From 2-02-FULL-55-14 sp964581115 (GTDB lineage Bacteria; Bacteroidota; Ignavibacteria; UBA10030), in the NCBI GenBank assembly GCA_964581115.1, contig CAZOMY010000010.1:17199-81198 (forward strand): a stretch of DNA of 64,000 nucleotides, written 5' to 3'. Of this stretch, positions 8,947-17,700 are shown piece after piece. The notes beneath the pieces were generated by a model, which saw only the letters and a program-made list of their open reading frames with translations, did not search any database and was not told the origin of the DNA. The translations under genes were made by a program, and so were the position numbers. The number at the start of each line of letters is the position of its first letter. The stretch's first letter is position 1.

Positions 8947-9924
8947 TCACAGTGTGTGTGGGCTGGCCTGGAGCTCATTCCAGATCAGCGCACCCGCTCC
9001 CAGGACGGCCGTGTTCCCATCGGGAAGTCCGGACGGAAGAACAGCCACTTTGTCCTTGAAGATGTTCAAGACGTTCGCCTCCAGATACCGTTTGACCGGC
9101 TTCAGCAGGAGATCTCCGGCGGCGGCCACGCCTCCGACGAGGATGATCGCCTGAGGGCTGAGATACGCCACGGCGTCGGCCAGGCTGGTTCCAAGCCATC
9201 GAGCCGTCCGGTCGAACGTTTCGAGCGCCAGCCGATCACCCCGCCCGGCCGCTTCGGCCACCTGCTTCGCCGTCAGGTCGTTGAACGGGATCTGGCGCAA
9301 TTCGCTTGCGTCCATCGTCGTCGCGATCAGTTCATATACGGTCCTCCGAACGCCATTCGCCGAGGCGTACGCCTCGAGACAACCGCGCCGGCCGCATCCG
9401 CACTCGCGTCCGTTGCGTTCGACGATCGTGTGGCCGAGCTCACCGGCGAATCCATCCGCCCCGTAGATGAGCTGCCCGTTGGCGACGATGCCGCTCCCCA
9501 GGCCGGTCCCGAGGGTGACGACGATGAAGTCCTTCATCGACCGAGCCGCACCGAACAGCATCTCGCCCAAGGCGGCGGCATTCGCATCGTTCGTGACGGC
9601 TACCGGTACCTTGAAATGCCGGGAGAGCTCGCCGACGACGTCGACGTGGTCCCAACTGAGATTGGGCGGCTGCTCGATGGTCCCGCGATAGTAGTTCGCA
9701 TTCGGCGCGCCAACGCCGATGCCCATGAGCTCCCACGAGCCCGACAGGGAGCGCCCAAGGTCGGCGGCGGCCTTCTGAACCCGGTTGAACAGAAGCGACG
9801 CAGGCTGGTGGGCATTTGTGGGGATCGACGTCTCGCCCATGAGCCGGCCGGCCGGATCCACAAGGCCAAGGACGGTGTTCGTTCCGCCGATGTCGATGCC
9901 GAGGCACAACCCCTTGGAATTCAT
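8947..9924 (-). CDS. ROK-family glucokinase
   Basis: 325 aa starting MNSKGLCLGIDIGGTNT at an ATG at 9922-9924. The frame is open further upstream, but that extension lies inside the transporter gene and has no family similarity. The phosphate-binding motif DIGGTNT (11-17), the ROK signature with GELGHTIV, and the zinc-binding ECGCGRRGCLE motif are present, as is the second phosphate motif TLGTGLGSGIV. It should phosphorylate glucose imported by the neighbouring symporter, completing cytoplasmic use of the released sugar. The gap to the transporter stop is 23 bases, consistent with one transcript. Confidence 0.92.
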   Translation of the reverse strand: MNSKGLCLGIDIGGTNTVLGLVDPAGRLMGETSIPTNAHQPASLLFNRVQKAAADLGRSLSGSWELMGIGVGAPNANYYRGTIEQPPNLSWDHVDVVGELSRHFKVPVAVTNDANAAALGEMLFGAARSMKDFIVVTLGTGLGSGIVANGQLIYGADGFAGELGHTIVERNGRECGCGRRGCLEAYASANGVRRTVYELIATTMDASELRQIPFNDLTAKQVAEAAGRGDRLALETFDRTARWLGTSLADAVAYLSPQAIILVGGVAAAGDLLLKPVKRYLEANVLNIFKDKVAVLPSGLPDGNTAVLGAGALIWNELQASPHTL

Positions 9925-9947
9925 CGACGACTGTCCGCGCTGATCGG

Positions 9948-11258
9948 TCAGGCGTGCGCGAGCGCCGGACGATGTCCGCGGGCTCCGTAGTATGCGATGT
10001 AAGCGTAGCACAGGACAGGAATGATGAACGCCGACTGAATGCCGATCGAGTCGGCCAGTACGCCCTGCAAAACAGGCACGATGGCGCCGCCGACGATCGC
10101 CATACACAGGATCCCCGAGCCCTGGCCGGTGTGACGTCCCAGTCCATGGATCGCAAGCGTGAAGATGGTCGGGAACATGATGGAGTTGAACAAGCCGACC
10201 GCGAGGATCGCCCACATCGAGACGTGACCCGTCGAGAGGATCGCGGTGATGACCAGCATCATCACCGCGACGGCATGGATGGTCAGAACCCTTCCCGGAG
10301 CGACGGAGCGCATGACCGCCGATCCGATGAAGCGACCGACCATGGCTCCGCCCCAGTAGAATGAGACGTAGCGACCCGCCTCTGCTACCGACATGTCGCC
10401 GATCGACGGCTGGCTGATATAGTTTACCAGGAAGCTTCCGATGGCGACCTCCCCGCCGACGTAGACGAAGATGGCGATGGCGCCCAGGACGAGGTGACGG
10501 TACCGCCAGGCGCTCGGATGCAGATGGTCCTGATTGTGCCCGCTCTCCGACGCCGCCTCGGACGCTTCGACCCGCGGAAGCTTGAACAGGCCGAAGACGA
10601 ACGCGACGATCAGCAATGCCGACGCCAGGCCGATGTATGGATTCTGGACCGACGCCGCCTCGGCCGCCCGGTACGCCTCGACCTCCACCGCACTCATAAC
10701 GTTCAATTCCGCCGGCGTCTTGACGGCGTTCGAGAGGATGATCCACGAACCGAACAAGGGCGCCACGGTGGTGCCGAGCGAATTGAACGCCTGCGTGAGC
10801 GTCAGACGGCTGCTGGCGGTCTCGGGCCGGCCCAAGATGGCCACGTAGGGATTCGCCGCCACCTGTAACAGCGTGATACCCGACGCGAGAATGAACAACG
10901 CGATGAGAAAGATCTCATACGATCTCTCCCCCGCCGCCGGGTAGAACAGGATGCAGCCGACGGCCGCCGTCACGAGGCCGACGATGATGCCGGCCTTGTA
11001 GCCGAACTTTTCGACGAACCAACCCGACGGCAACGAAACGACAAAATACGCCGTGAAGAAGCTGAATTGAATGAGCATCGCTTGGGCGTAGTTCAGGTCG
11101 AACACCGCCTTGAGGTGCGGAATGATGATGTCATTGAGACAGGTCAGAAAGCCCCACATGAAGAAGAGCGACGTGAGCACGGTCAACGCCGGCGTATAGT
11201 TTGCCGACGGCGGTACGTCGACCATCTTCGTGGGTGTCGTGCCGGGGGTCGAGGCCAT
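9948..11258 (-). CDS. Sugar:H+ symporter of the FucP/GluP (glucose/galactose) MFS family
   Basis: 436 aa with about twelve hydrophobic segments. The N-terminal half carries family hallmarks: FFMWGFLTCLNDIIIPHLKAVF near 31-52 and LQVAANPYVAILG with QAFNSLGTTVAPLFG. The insertion of about 30 polar residues after the sixth helix is typical of the family. It lies in the inner membrane and should import glucose or a related hexose. It sits between the GH3 gene at 11332 and the glucokinase gene, the usual order for taking up and phosphorylating monosaccharide from extracellular hydrolysis. Substrate choice between glucose, galactose and fucose is inferred from the cellulase/glucosidase context. Confidence 0.9.
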   Translation of the reverse strand: MASTPGTTPTKMVDVPPSANYTPALTVLTSLFFMWGFLTCLNDIIIPHLKAVFDLNYAQAMLIQFSFFTAYFVVSLPSGWFVEKFGYKAGIIVGLVTAAVGCILFYPAAGERSYEIFLIALFILASGITLLQVAANPYVAILGRPETASSRLTLTQAFNSLGTTVAPLFGSWIILSNAVKTPAELNVMSAVEVEAYRAAEAASVQNPYIGLASALLIVAFVFGLFKLPRVEASEAASESGHNQDHLHPSAWRYRHLVLGAIAIFVYVGGEVAIGSFLVNYISQPSIGDMSVAEAGRYVSFYWGGAMVGRFIGSAVMRSVAPGRVLTIHAVAVMMLVITAILSTGHVSMWAILAVGLFNSIMFPTIFTLAIHGLGRHTGQGSGILCMAIVGGAIVPVLQGVLADSIGIQSAFIIPVLCYAYIAYYGARGHRPALAHA

Positions 11259-11331
11259 ACAGGTCTGGTGTGGATCGGAATGGGTTCAGGTCTTCCGGGC
11301 AAGCCCGGCGTTCATGAGATCTGCCAGCAAC

Positions 11332-13131
11332 TCAATACGTCAATCCGAAACCGAATGGGAACAACGGATCGGCTTTCGCGTCGCCGATATTGATCGGGAT
11401 CTGGCCCATCGAGCGGGGCCATGAATGGGGCAGCTTTCCGTTCGGCGCGACCACACCGAACAGGACGTCCGTCACCCCTGCCCCCTCGGAACCCGGGAGC
11501 CATGCCGCCACCAACGCGCTGCATTTTGGGAGGATCTCGTCGACGATCAACGGACGCCCCGACAGCAACACCACCACCGTCGGCACGCCGGTCGCATGAA
11601 CGGCATCGATCACGGCGAGGTCTCGGGAATGCAGGCGAAGGTCGCTTCGGTCTCCGAACATCTCGGCGTACGGCTCTTCGCCCACAACGACGATAGCAAC
11701 ATCGGCACTGTCGGCCCCCTTGCCGTCGGCCGAGTACGTCACGGTGGCGCCAAGGCCGACGCTTTGCTCGACGGCGTGCAGGATGGTCGTGCCGCCGGTC
11801 AGCCGGCGTCCCTCTCTACCCTGCCAGTCGATGGTCCATCCGCCGCACTGTCGTGCCATGTCATCGGCGGCACTGCCGGCCACGTGGATCTTTCCGGTCA
11901 GCTTCGAAAGCGGGAGGACCTTGTTCGCGTTCTTCAGCACGACGACCGACTTCTGGACGGCCGTGCGGGCCACGCGACGATGCGCTTTCGAACCCACGGA
12001 CTCCAGACCCGCCTCCGTCGGCGCCTTCCGGTCGACAAGACCCATCTCCATTTTGACCGTCAGGATGCGGCGGACGGCGTCGTCGATGCGCGACATCGGA
12101 ACGGCACCTTTTTTGACGAGCTTCGTCAGTTCCGTGACAAACTCGATATAGTTGTTCGGTTTGTCAGGTCCATTCGGGATCATCACCATGTCGATTCCCG
12201 CGTTGATCGAGGAGGCGATCTGTTCGGGGTACGTGCCGGGAAGCTGATCGATGGCGGCCCAATCCGACACGATGAAACCCGAGAATCTCAGCTCGCCCTT
12301 CAACACGTCGGTCATGAGGTACCGATGGCCGTGCAGCTTCGAGCCGTTCCAGCTGCTGTACGACGCCATGATCGAACGGGCTCCAGCCTTGATGGCATCG
12401 ATGTATCCTGGAAGATGGATCTTCCGCAGGGTGGCCTCGTCCATCTCGGTGTTCCCCTGGTCTTTGCCTCCTGTCGTCCCGCCGTCGCCGACATAATGCT
12501 TTACGCAGGCAAGCGCCGATGTCGGCGCTGCAAGATCGGCGCCTTGCATGCCTCGGACATACGCAGCTCCCAGTTGCCGTACGAGTTCTGGGTCCTCTCC
12601 GAAACTCTCGTACGTCCGGCCCCACCGCTCATCTCGTGCCACCGCGACGCAGGGGGCAAAATCCCAATTGATGCCGGTGGCCAACATCTCGGCGGCCGTC
12701 ACGCGGGCGACCGCTTCCACGATGCCAGCATCGCGCGTCGCACCCAGGCCCACATTGTGCGGCATGATCACGGCATCCGTCAGATTGTTGTGGCCGTGGA
12801 CGGCATCAACGCCAAGCACAAGCGGGATCTGCAGCCGGGTCTTCGAGGCCAGCGCCTGCAATTCTCCCGAGACGCGGAGCCAATGGGCGGCCGAAACCTC
12901 CGGTAGCTCGGTATTGCCCCCCCAGAGAACAGAACCGAGCGCATACGTCGTGACGTCCTCAAACCGCCCCTTGAGGGCATCGTAGTCGGCCTGCGTCATC
13001 TGGCCGACCTTCTCTTCCAGCGTCATGCGCTTCAGAAGTTCATCGACGCGCTGCGGGACCGATTGCGCGAGCGTGAGGCTGGATGTGCACGCGGCCATCA
13101 GAAAGGTCCGGCGAAGGATTCGATCGATCAT
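11332..13131 (-). CDS. GH3 exo-beta-glucosidase, compact two-domain form without sorting domain
   Basis: 599 aa from the ATG at 13129-13131; an in-frame upstream extension has no similarity and was not used. The signal peptide ends near LTLAQS (residue 23). The barrel contains GVDAVHGHNN near 107-116, YESFGEDP near 174-181, CVKHYVGDG near 209-217 and IVSDWAAIDQLPG near 287-299, with D290 as nucleophile. The second domain with KSVVVLKNANKVLPL and WQGREG resembles barley exoglucanase ExoI-type enzymes. The protein ends at GFGLTY with no fibronectin-like or T9SS domain, so it is probably periplasmic and finishes oligosaccharides taken in through the TonB receptor. The three GH3 proteins of the locus thus differ in architecture and likely in location. 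Confidence 0.93.
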   Translation of the reverse strand: MIDRILRRTFLMAACTSSLTLAQSVPQRVDELLKRMTLEEKVGQMTQADYDALKGRFEDVTTYALGSVLWGGNTELPEVSAAHWLRVSGELQALASKTRLQIPLVLGVDAVHGHNNLTDAVIMPHNVGLGATRDAGIVEAVARVTAAEMLATGINWDFAPCVAVARDERWGRTYESFGEDPELVRQLGAAYVRGMQGADLAAPTSALACVKHYVGDGGTTGGKDQGNTEMDEATLRKIHLPGYIDAIKAGARSIMASYSSWNGSKLHGHRYLMTDVLKGELRFSGFIVSDWAAIDQLPGTYPEQIASSINAGIDMVMIPNGPDKPNNYIEFVTELTKLVKKGAVPMSRIDDAVRRILTVKMEMGLVDRKAPTEAGLESVGSKAHRRVARTAVQKSVVVLKNANKVLPLSKLTGKIHVAGSAADDMARQCGGWTIDWQGREGRRLTGGTTILHAVEQSVGLGATVTYSADGKGADSADVAIVVVGEEPYAEMFGDRSDLRLHSRDLAVIDAVHATGVPTVVVLLSGRPLIVDEILPKCSALVAAWLPGSEGAGVTDVLFGVVAPNGKLPHSWPRSMGQIPINIGDAKADPLFPFGFGLTY

Positions 13132-13222
13132 GTGTGGCTCCGATTCGCTGATGACATCCGTAGACCCGGGTCGACCGTCAGGACGCCGGGAACCATGCGA
13201 TAGTACTTCGGTCGTTCCGGCG

Positions 13223-14242
13223 TCAGAACTGCACGCCGAGGGTGATCTTCTGAACGCTGGCCAGGCGCGCAAAGTCCTGGTACGCGTAATCAAGGCTTAA
13301 CCGCACATTGCCGATGACATACTGACGGACACCCAGGCCGAGCGCCAGGCCTTCCTCCGAGTCGGCAAGGAAGAGGGTCTTGTATCCTCCGCGTACATAC
13401 AGCACGTCGTTGAACTGGAACTCGCCTCCGACATTCACGCTCTCGAAATCGTCGCTGGGGTGCTGTGCGTCGGCCGCGAGCGTCAGATGGCCCACCTCGC
13501 CCATCGGCAGGTCGTAGGCCAAGCCGACGCGAAAGTTGAGAGGAAGCTCCCATTCCTCCGTGGCCAACTGGGCGGGGATACGGCCGTTGTTGCCCGAACC
13601 CGACGGGTCCGGGTCATAGAGCACCAGCGCGTTGTTCCCCTGCATCTGTATCTTCGTCCCGAAGTTGGAGATCGACATGCCGAGCGTGAACCCTTCGAAC
13701 GGCGTGCGGTATTTGACGCCAAGGTCGATGGCGAAGGCCGTCGCGCTCATCTTCCAGATCTTCTGGTGGACGAACTTCGGCGTGAACCCGATGGCGAATG
13801 CGTCCGTCAACTTGATGCCGTACGACAATCCCACGGCCAGGTCGGAGACCCCGAACACCTCTCCCGTCCCCTCCTGACGCTCGACGGTCGTCACCGCCAT
13901 GTCGCCGATGTTCGACATCGTCACGCTGAAACCGACAACCCCGATCGGTCCGGCCGAGACCGTCGCACCGACGTAGTTGTAGGTGATATCGGCGATCCAC
14001 GAAGTATTGTCGACCAGGAATCCAATGCCCTCGAGATCTGCAAGGCCGGCGGGGTTCCAGTAGAGGGCCGACGGGTCATTGACCACGGCCACGAACGCCC
14101 CGCCCATGGCCATGCCGCGGGCTCCCTGCGCGATCGAGAGGAAGGTCGCGGCGGTCGTGCCGCGCTTCGAGACATTCTGCCCCACGACGGTCGTGCCGAC
14201 GGCGATGAGGCCCAAGAGCAATCCGAGAACGATCCGTTTCAT
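13223..14242 (-). CDS. PorV/PorQ-like (UPF0164) outer-membrane beta-barrel protein
   Basis: 339 aa with a signal peptide (MKRIVLGLLLGLIAVGTTVVGQ). The mature start TFLSIAQGARGMAMGGAFVAVVNDPSALYWNPAGLA is the hallmark of the PorV/UPF0164 (FadL-like barrel) family, and the rest is alternating beta strands ending LGVQF. In T9SS bacteria PorV delivers cargo to the attachment complex; many FCB genomes also hold paralogues next to TonB receptors. Here it follows an FlgD-like giant protein and a TonB receptor with gaps of 7 and 22 bases, so the three products probably act together at the outer membrane. Whether this copy is a true secretion shuttle or a locus-specific paralogue cannot be told here. 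Confidence 0.85.
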   Translation of the reverse strand: MKRIVLGLLLGLIAVGTTVVGQNVSKRGTTAATFLSIAQGARGMAMGGAFVAVVNDPSALYWNPAGLADLEGIGFLVDNTSWIADITYNYVGATVSAGPIGVVGFSVTMSNIGDMAVTTVERQEGTGEVFGVSDLAVGLSYGIKLTDAFAIGFTPKFVHQKIWKMSATAFAIDLGVKYRTPFEGFTLGMSISNFGTKIQMQGNNALVLYDPDPSGSGNNGRIPAQLATEEWELPLNFRVGLAYDLPMGEVGHLTLAADAQHPSDDFESVNVGGEFQFNDVLYVRGGYKTLFLADSEEGLALGLGVRQYVIGNVRLSLDYAYQDFARLASVQKITLGVQF

Positions 14243-14249
14243 GTTCGCC

Positions 14250-17200
14250 TCACTTCACGATCGCGAATTTACCGACATGCTCGCCGACTCCGGGGGCTTC
14301 GACGTGGTAGATGTACAGACCGTAGGCGACCTCCATCCCGTCGTCGGAGATGAGGTTCCAGGGCAACGATCCATCCATCGGCGACGAGTTTTTTCGAAGC
14401 GTCGCGACGAGTCCGCCGCTCACGGTGTAGATGCGCACCGTACATTGGGCCGGGAGGTTCTTGAACTCGATCTTGCGTTCGCCCCGCCCCGTCACATACA
14501 ACGTACGCCGCTCCCACGACGCGGTTGCGATGTAAGGGTTCGGCACGACCGCGATCCGGTCAAGGCCGTTTTTGGCGCCCTCAAGGTCGGTCCGCGAGCC
14601 GCGCGTCGTGAACTGGAACTCGTCTCCCGTCAGGAAAGGCCGGAGCGTCTTGATGAGATACCGGTCGTCCGGTTGAGGATAAAGCGTGTCGGCTCCGAAC
14701 GGCCGGCCGTACGTCAGCTTCCACGTGAACTTGAAGTTCGACGGACTGACGAATTGCTCCAGCACCCGGATCGTGTCTCCAATGCTCAACGTGTTTGAAC
14801 CGTCGATGTCGTGCACGATGAATTTCGACCGCCCGCCCGTCCACAGGTTGGTGACGGTGAAATTGACCGGCATCAGGGGATACTTCGACGCTGGTGCATT
14901 CAACGCCGTCGTGTCGACCACATGGTCGAACCACTTGATCTCGTAATCGGTCGGCCATGCCACGGCCCGCGAGGTCACCGTCATGTCGCGCGCCACGCGC
15001 ATGAACAGGTTGCTGCGGCCGACCACCCATCCGGTCGCGGAGTCATTCAGCACCACGGCGGTGTCATTGGCCACCGACAGCACCATTCCGTCGAACGGCG
15101 GCGAGAACCGTCCGGCCCCGATGTTGGCACTATCCAGGCCCCGATACAGCGTGTCCGTCACCGTTCCGGTCGTTCGGAACAGATCATACGATCGTGTTCG
15201 GTAGGCAGGAACGGTCGAATCGGCCTTGAAGCGGACGGTATACCGAGCCCCGTCGATCACCTGGCTCGGGTCAAGGATGATCAGACCGAGCGAGCCAGTA
15301 CCGAGGCCGGAGGTCACCCGTTGAAGATCCCCCTCTGCCGTCGGCGGCTGGTAGCCGGCGGCCGGTCCGTTGGGAGTCACGACCGCACAGTTGATATCGA
15401 TGAACTTGAGCGAGCCGGCGAAATCCTCCGTGATGATCTTGGTGCACTCTGTCGGCTGCAGCCCTTTTGTGCCCCGGTTCGGATCACCGGTGTCATACGA
15501 GACGAGGGCATAGTAGTAGCGAACGCCGTTCAGGACGGTCGTGTCGATGTAGGAGTGGACGAGACCGGTGTTGGAGCCCCGCCAGAAGCTCGCGCCGTTG
15601 ATCCCCACAGGGTCAGGTCCCGCGATGCTGTCGACGATGTCCCACTGAGCGATCGGCTTCCAGTACTTGCCGGATCCCTTGGAATCCGTGATGATCTTGA
15701 TATCGTTGAATTCCGCCTCCGTACTCCGGTACAGAAGATACCCCTCGAAATCCCTCTTATAGCCCTTCGAAGGGTCGCTCGGATCCTGGAGACCCATGAA
15801 GCGGTCCACGGAGCGTTCCGCCGTGTTGTCCCAGTAGAGGAACACGCGGCCATTCCCCGGTACGGCGGTCAAGCGCGGCGTGAAGGGCGGCTTGGAGAAG
15901 TTGTAATTGGCGTTATAGATCTCCTGGACCGTTTCCTTGTTGAAGATCAGGTCATCGAGGTTCTCGCCGAGAGCGAGAGCCATGGAGAAGCGCTCCCGCC
16001 TCCCTTGCCGGAGCGGGAACGGCCCCGACGAAAAGGTCATGCTGATGTTCGTGTTGGCAATGGCCGTGTCACGGAATCCGCTGTTCATCTTCTGCCAGAT
16101 GATCTCGTCATTCTTCGGCCAGCCGCCCGACGGTCCCTTGTCGGCCAACGCCCAGATCGCCGCCGAAGAGAGACCGATCTGGTCCGACTCATCCTTGTCC
16201 GTCTGATCGAAGTTCGGTTCGCCCGTCGTCGGAACGCCGTCTCCCTCCCCCGGATCCGGCCCGGAGTACTGCAGGTCGGTCGGACCGACGCCGTCCCGTC
16301 CCAGGTCGTCGTTCAGCGGCTCACCGGGATCCCATGTTCCGCTGGCATTCAGATCGGTGAAGGACACCCAGTCGTTGTCATTGTCAAGGAGGTCGTCGCG
16401 GCGTTCGTCGATCATGCCGTCTTCGTCGTCGTCGAGCCCGTTCAGGGCATTGCCGGGGCTCTCGAGGTAGGCGTAGCCGACGTAGCCCGTTTTCCAGTTG
16501 TCGGGCACCCCCATGCCGCTGGTATTCCATGCGTAGGCCAGGTCCAAGAGCGAGTTGTACCGTGCGCTGTTGCCTGATGCGCTCGGTCCGCCCACACCGG
16601 GGTCGGTGTAGAAGCCGAAGCAGGTCGAATCGTAGTCCCAATCGGAGATGTTGACGATGTCGTAGTGCCAGAAGATGATGTCCTCCGCCAGAACGTGCGA
16701 CCACTGAAAGCCGCGCACTTCGACGCGGAATCCGAGACCTCCGCGGGCGGAATCGCCGGCGACCGGATAGTAGAGGAATGGCGGCCGCGTGAACTCACGG
16801 TCTTTCGAGTCGTCCATGACGAAGAAGGTCTCCAGGTCGGAGTTCGTCACGCCCCGTCCGAAGTAGCCGTACCAATGACCGTTCCATGATGGGTCAAGGC
16901 CAAGCGCCGACGGCCAGAACCGAGGGAACGTGGACGTGTCGCGGTTGACGGCCGGGGTGGGCGTGGGTCGACGGCTGGGGTTGTCGTATCCCGGCACCGG
17001 CTGCAAGACCCACTCCATGCCCGTAACCGGGTCTCGATCGACCTCCTCGCGGTATGCCGACAGAATGGGAGAGATGATGTTCCCGTTGCCGGGAGCGATC
17101 GTGCGCGCACCGATGAGAACGGCGACGCCGTCCATGTACGAGTGATTCGTCCCCTTGGGCCACACCACCGACGGCTGGAAATTCCATTTAGCCACTTCGC

Positions 17201-17678
17201 CGTGGTTGTAGAACAACGTCGAGATGAGGTTGCCGTTCATGACCCCCTCTCGACGGGCCGTCACATCGCCCAGCCGGTCTGCGCGGTAGACGATCGTGCT
17301 CGGGTCGAGCACGACATCGCCAAAGGCCGTCACCCGCACCGGTCGCGGAACCGTCGAGGAATTGCTCGTGAACGTGACGGACGCGGTGTCCAGACCGGCT
17401 TTGCGCGGACGCCAGGTCATCGTCACCTGAAAGGAGTCTCCCGGCGCGATGACGGCGAGAGCGGGACCGAGCTTGAGGGCGAAGTTCGATGAAGCCGCTG
17501 CGGAGATGGTCAGCAGACCCGAACCGGTATTCTTCACGAACAGCTGGGTCGAGGCGATCGGCTGACCCACCCTCACGCTCCCGAGATGGAGGGAATCGGA
17601 GTTCGGCGTCAGGACGGGTTGTGCCACGGCGGACGTCGCGCCGGCAAGGAGGAGTGCGCACACATGCGTTCGGATCAC
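14250..17678 (-). CDS. Giant exported protein with N-terminal ASH-like Ig domain and C-terminal FlgD-like domain
   Basis: 1142 aa from a GTG at 17676-17678; the first residues IRTHVCALLLAGATSAVAQ form a good signal peptide and an AGGAG box stands six bases upstream of the GTG. The alternative ATG at 17696 has no clear ribosome-binding site and adds an acidic n-region. Residues 30-115 look like an ASPM/SPD-2/Hydin-type Ig domain. The middle has an Asp-rich calcium-binding-like stretch (LDDDEDGMIDERRDD and DNDNDW) and aromatic-rich segments. The C-terminus has PNPYIATASWERR and an FlgD-type Ig fold ending HVGKFAIVK, resembling a T9SS sorting domain without the usual YPNPFNP. Located between TonB receptor and PorV-like genes; I infer a surface component of a glycan-uptake complex. 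No catalytic motif is visible. Confidence 0.8.
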   Translation of the reverse strand: MIRTHVCALLLAGATSAVAQPVLTPNSDSLHLGSVRVGQPIASTQLFVKNTGSGLLTISAAASSNFALKLGPALAVIAPGDSFQVTMTWRPRKAGLDTASVTFTSNSSTVPRPVRVTAFGDVVLDPSTIVYRADRLGDVTARREGVMNGNLISTLFYNHGEVAKWNFQPSVVWPKGTNHSYMDGVAVLIGARTIAPGNGNIISPILSAYREEVDRDPVTGMEWVLQPVPGYDNPSRRPTPTPAVNRDTSTFPRFWPSALGLDPSWNGHWYGYFGRGVTNSDLETFFVMDDSKDREFTRPPFLYYPVAGDSARGGLGFRVEVRGFQWSHVLAEDIIFWHYDIVNISDWDYDSTCFGFYTDPGVGGPSASGNSARYNSLLDLAYAWNTSGMGVPDNWKTGYVGYAYLESPGNALNGLDDDEDGMIDERRDDLLDNDNDWVSFTDLNASGTWDPGEPLNDDLGRDGVGPTDLQYSGPDPGEGDGVPTTGEPNFDQTDKDESDQIGLSSAAIWALADKGPSGGWPKNDEIIWQKMNSGFRDTAIANTNISMTFSSGPFPLRQGRRERFSMALALGENLDDLIFNKETVQEIYNANYNFSKPPFTPRLTAVPGNGRVFLYWDNTAERSVDRFMGLQDPSDPSKGYKRDFEGYLLYRSTEAEFNDIKIITDSKGSGKYWKPIAQWDIVDSIAGPDPVGINGASFWRGSNTGLVHSYIDTTVLNGVRYYYALVSYDTGDPNRGTKGLQPTECTKIITEDFAGSLKFIDINCAVVTPNGPAAGYQPPTAEGDLQRVTSGLGTGSLGLIILDPSQVIDGARYTVRFKADSTVPAYRTRSYDLFRTTGTVTDTLYRGLDSANIGAGRFSPPFDGMVLSVANDTAVVLNDSATGWVVGRSNLFMRVARDMTVTSRAVAWPTDYEIKWFDHVVDTTALNAPASKYPLMPVNFTVTNLWTGGRSKFIVHDIDGSNTLSIGDTIRVLEQFVSPSNFKFTWKLTYGRPFGADTLYPQPDDRYLIKTLRPFLTGDEFQFTTRGSRTDLEGAKNGLDRIAVVPNPYIATASWERRTLYVTGRGERKIEFKNLPAQCTVRIYTVSGGLVATLRKNSSPMDGSLPWNLISDDGMEVAYGLYIYHVEAPGVGEHVGKFAIVK

Positions 17679-17690
17679 GGTCAGCTCCTG
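17676..17690 (-). promoter_or_regulatory. Ribosome-binding site deciding a GTG start
   Basis: On the minus strand CAGGAGCT (17683-17690) is followed by four bases and GTG (17676-17678), giving an AGGAG-to-start spacing of about six. The ATG eighteen bases upstream lacks such a box. This supports the GTG start of the large exported protein. Confidence 0.6.
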
Positions 17691-17700
17691 GACCATCTTC

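Noticed and set aside
8947..10746. 599-codon frame including the ROK kinase
   Set aside because: The first 270 codons lie inside the transporter gene in another frame and show no similarity; the kinase begins at 9924.
14811..16577. 588-codon plus-strand ORF opposite the giant exported protein
   Set aside because: It is antisense to a frame with signal peptide and FlgD-like end, is Arg/His-rich without domains, and arises from GC-rich codon bias. The same holds for plus-strand frames at 25-1422, 1447-2862, 3769-5487, 11425-12906, 13460-14353 and 36000-37600.
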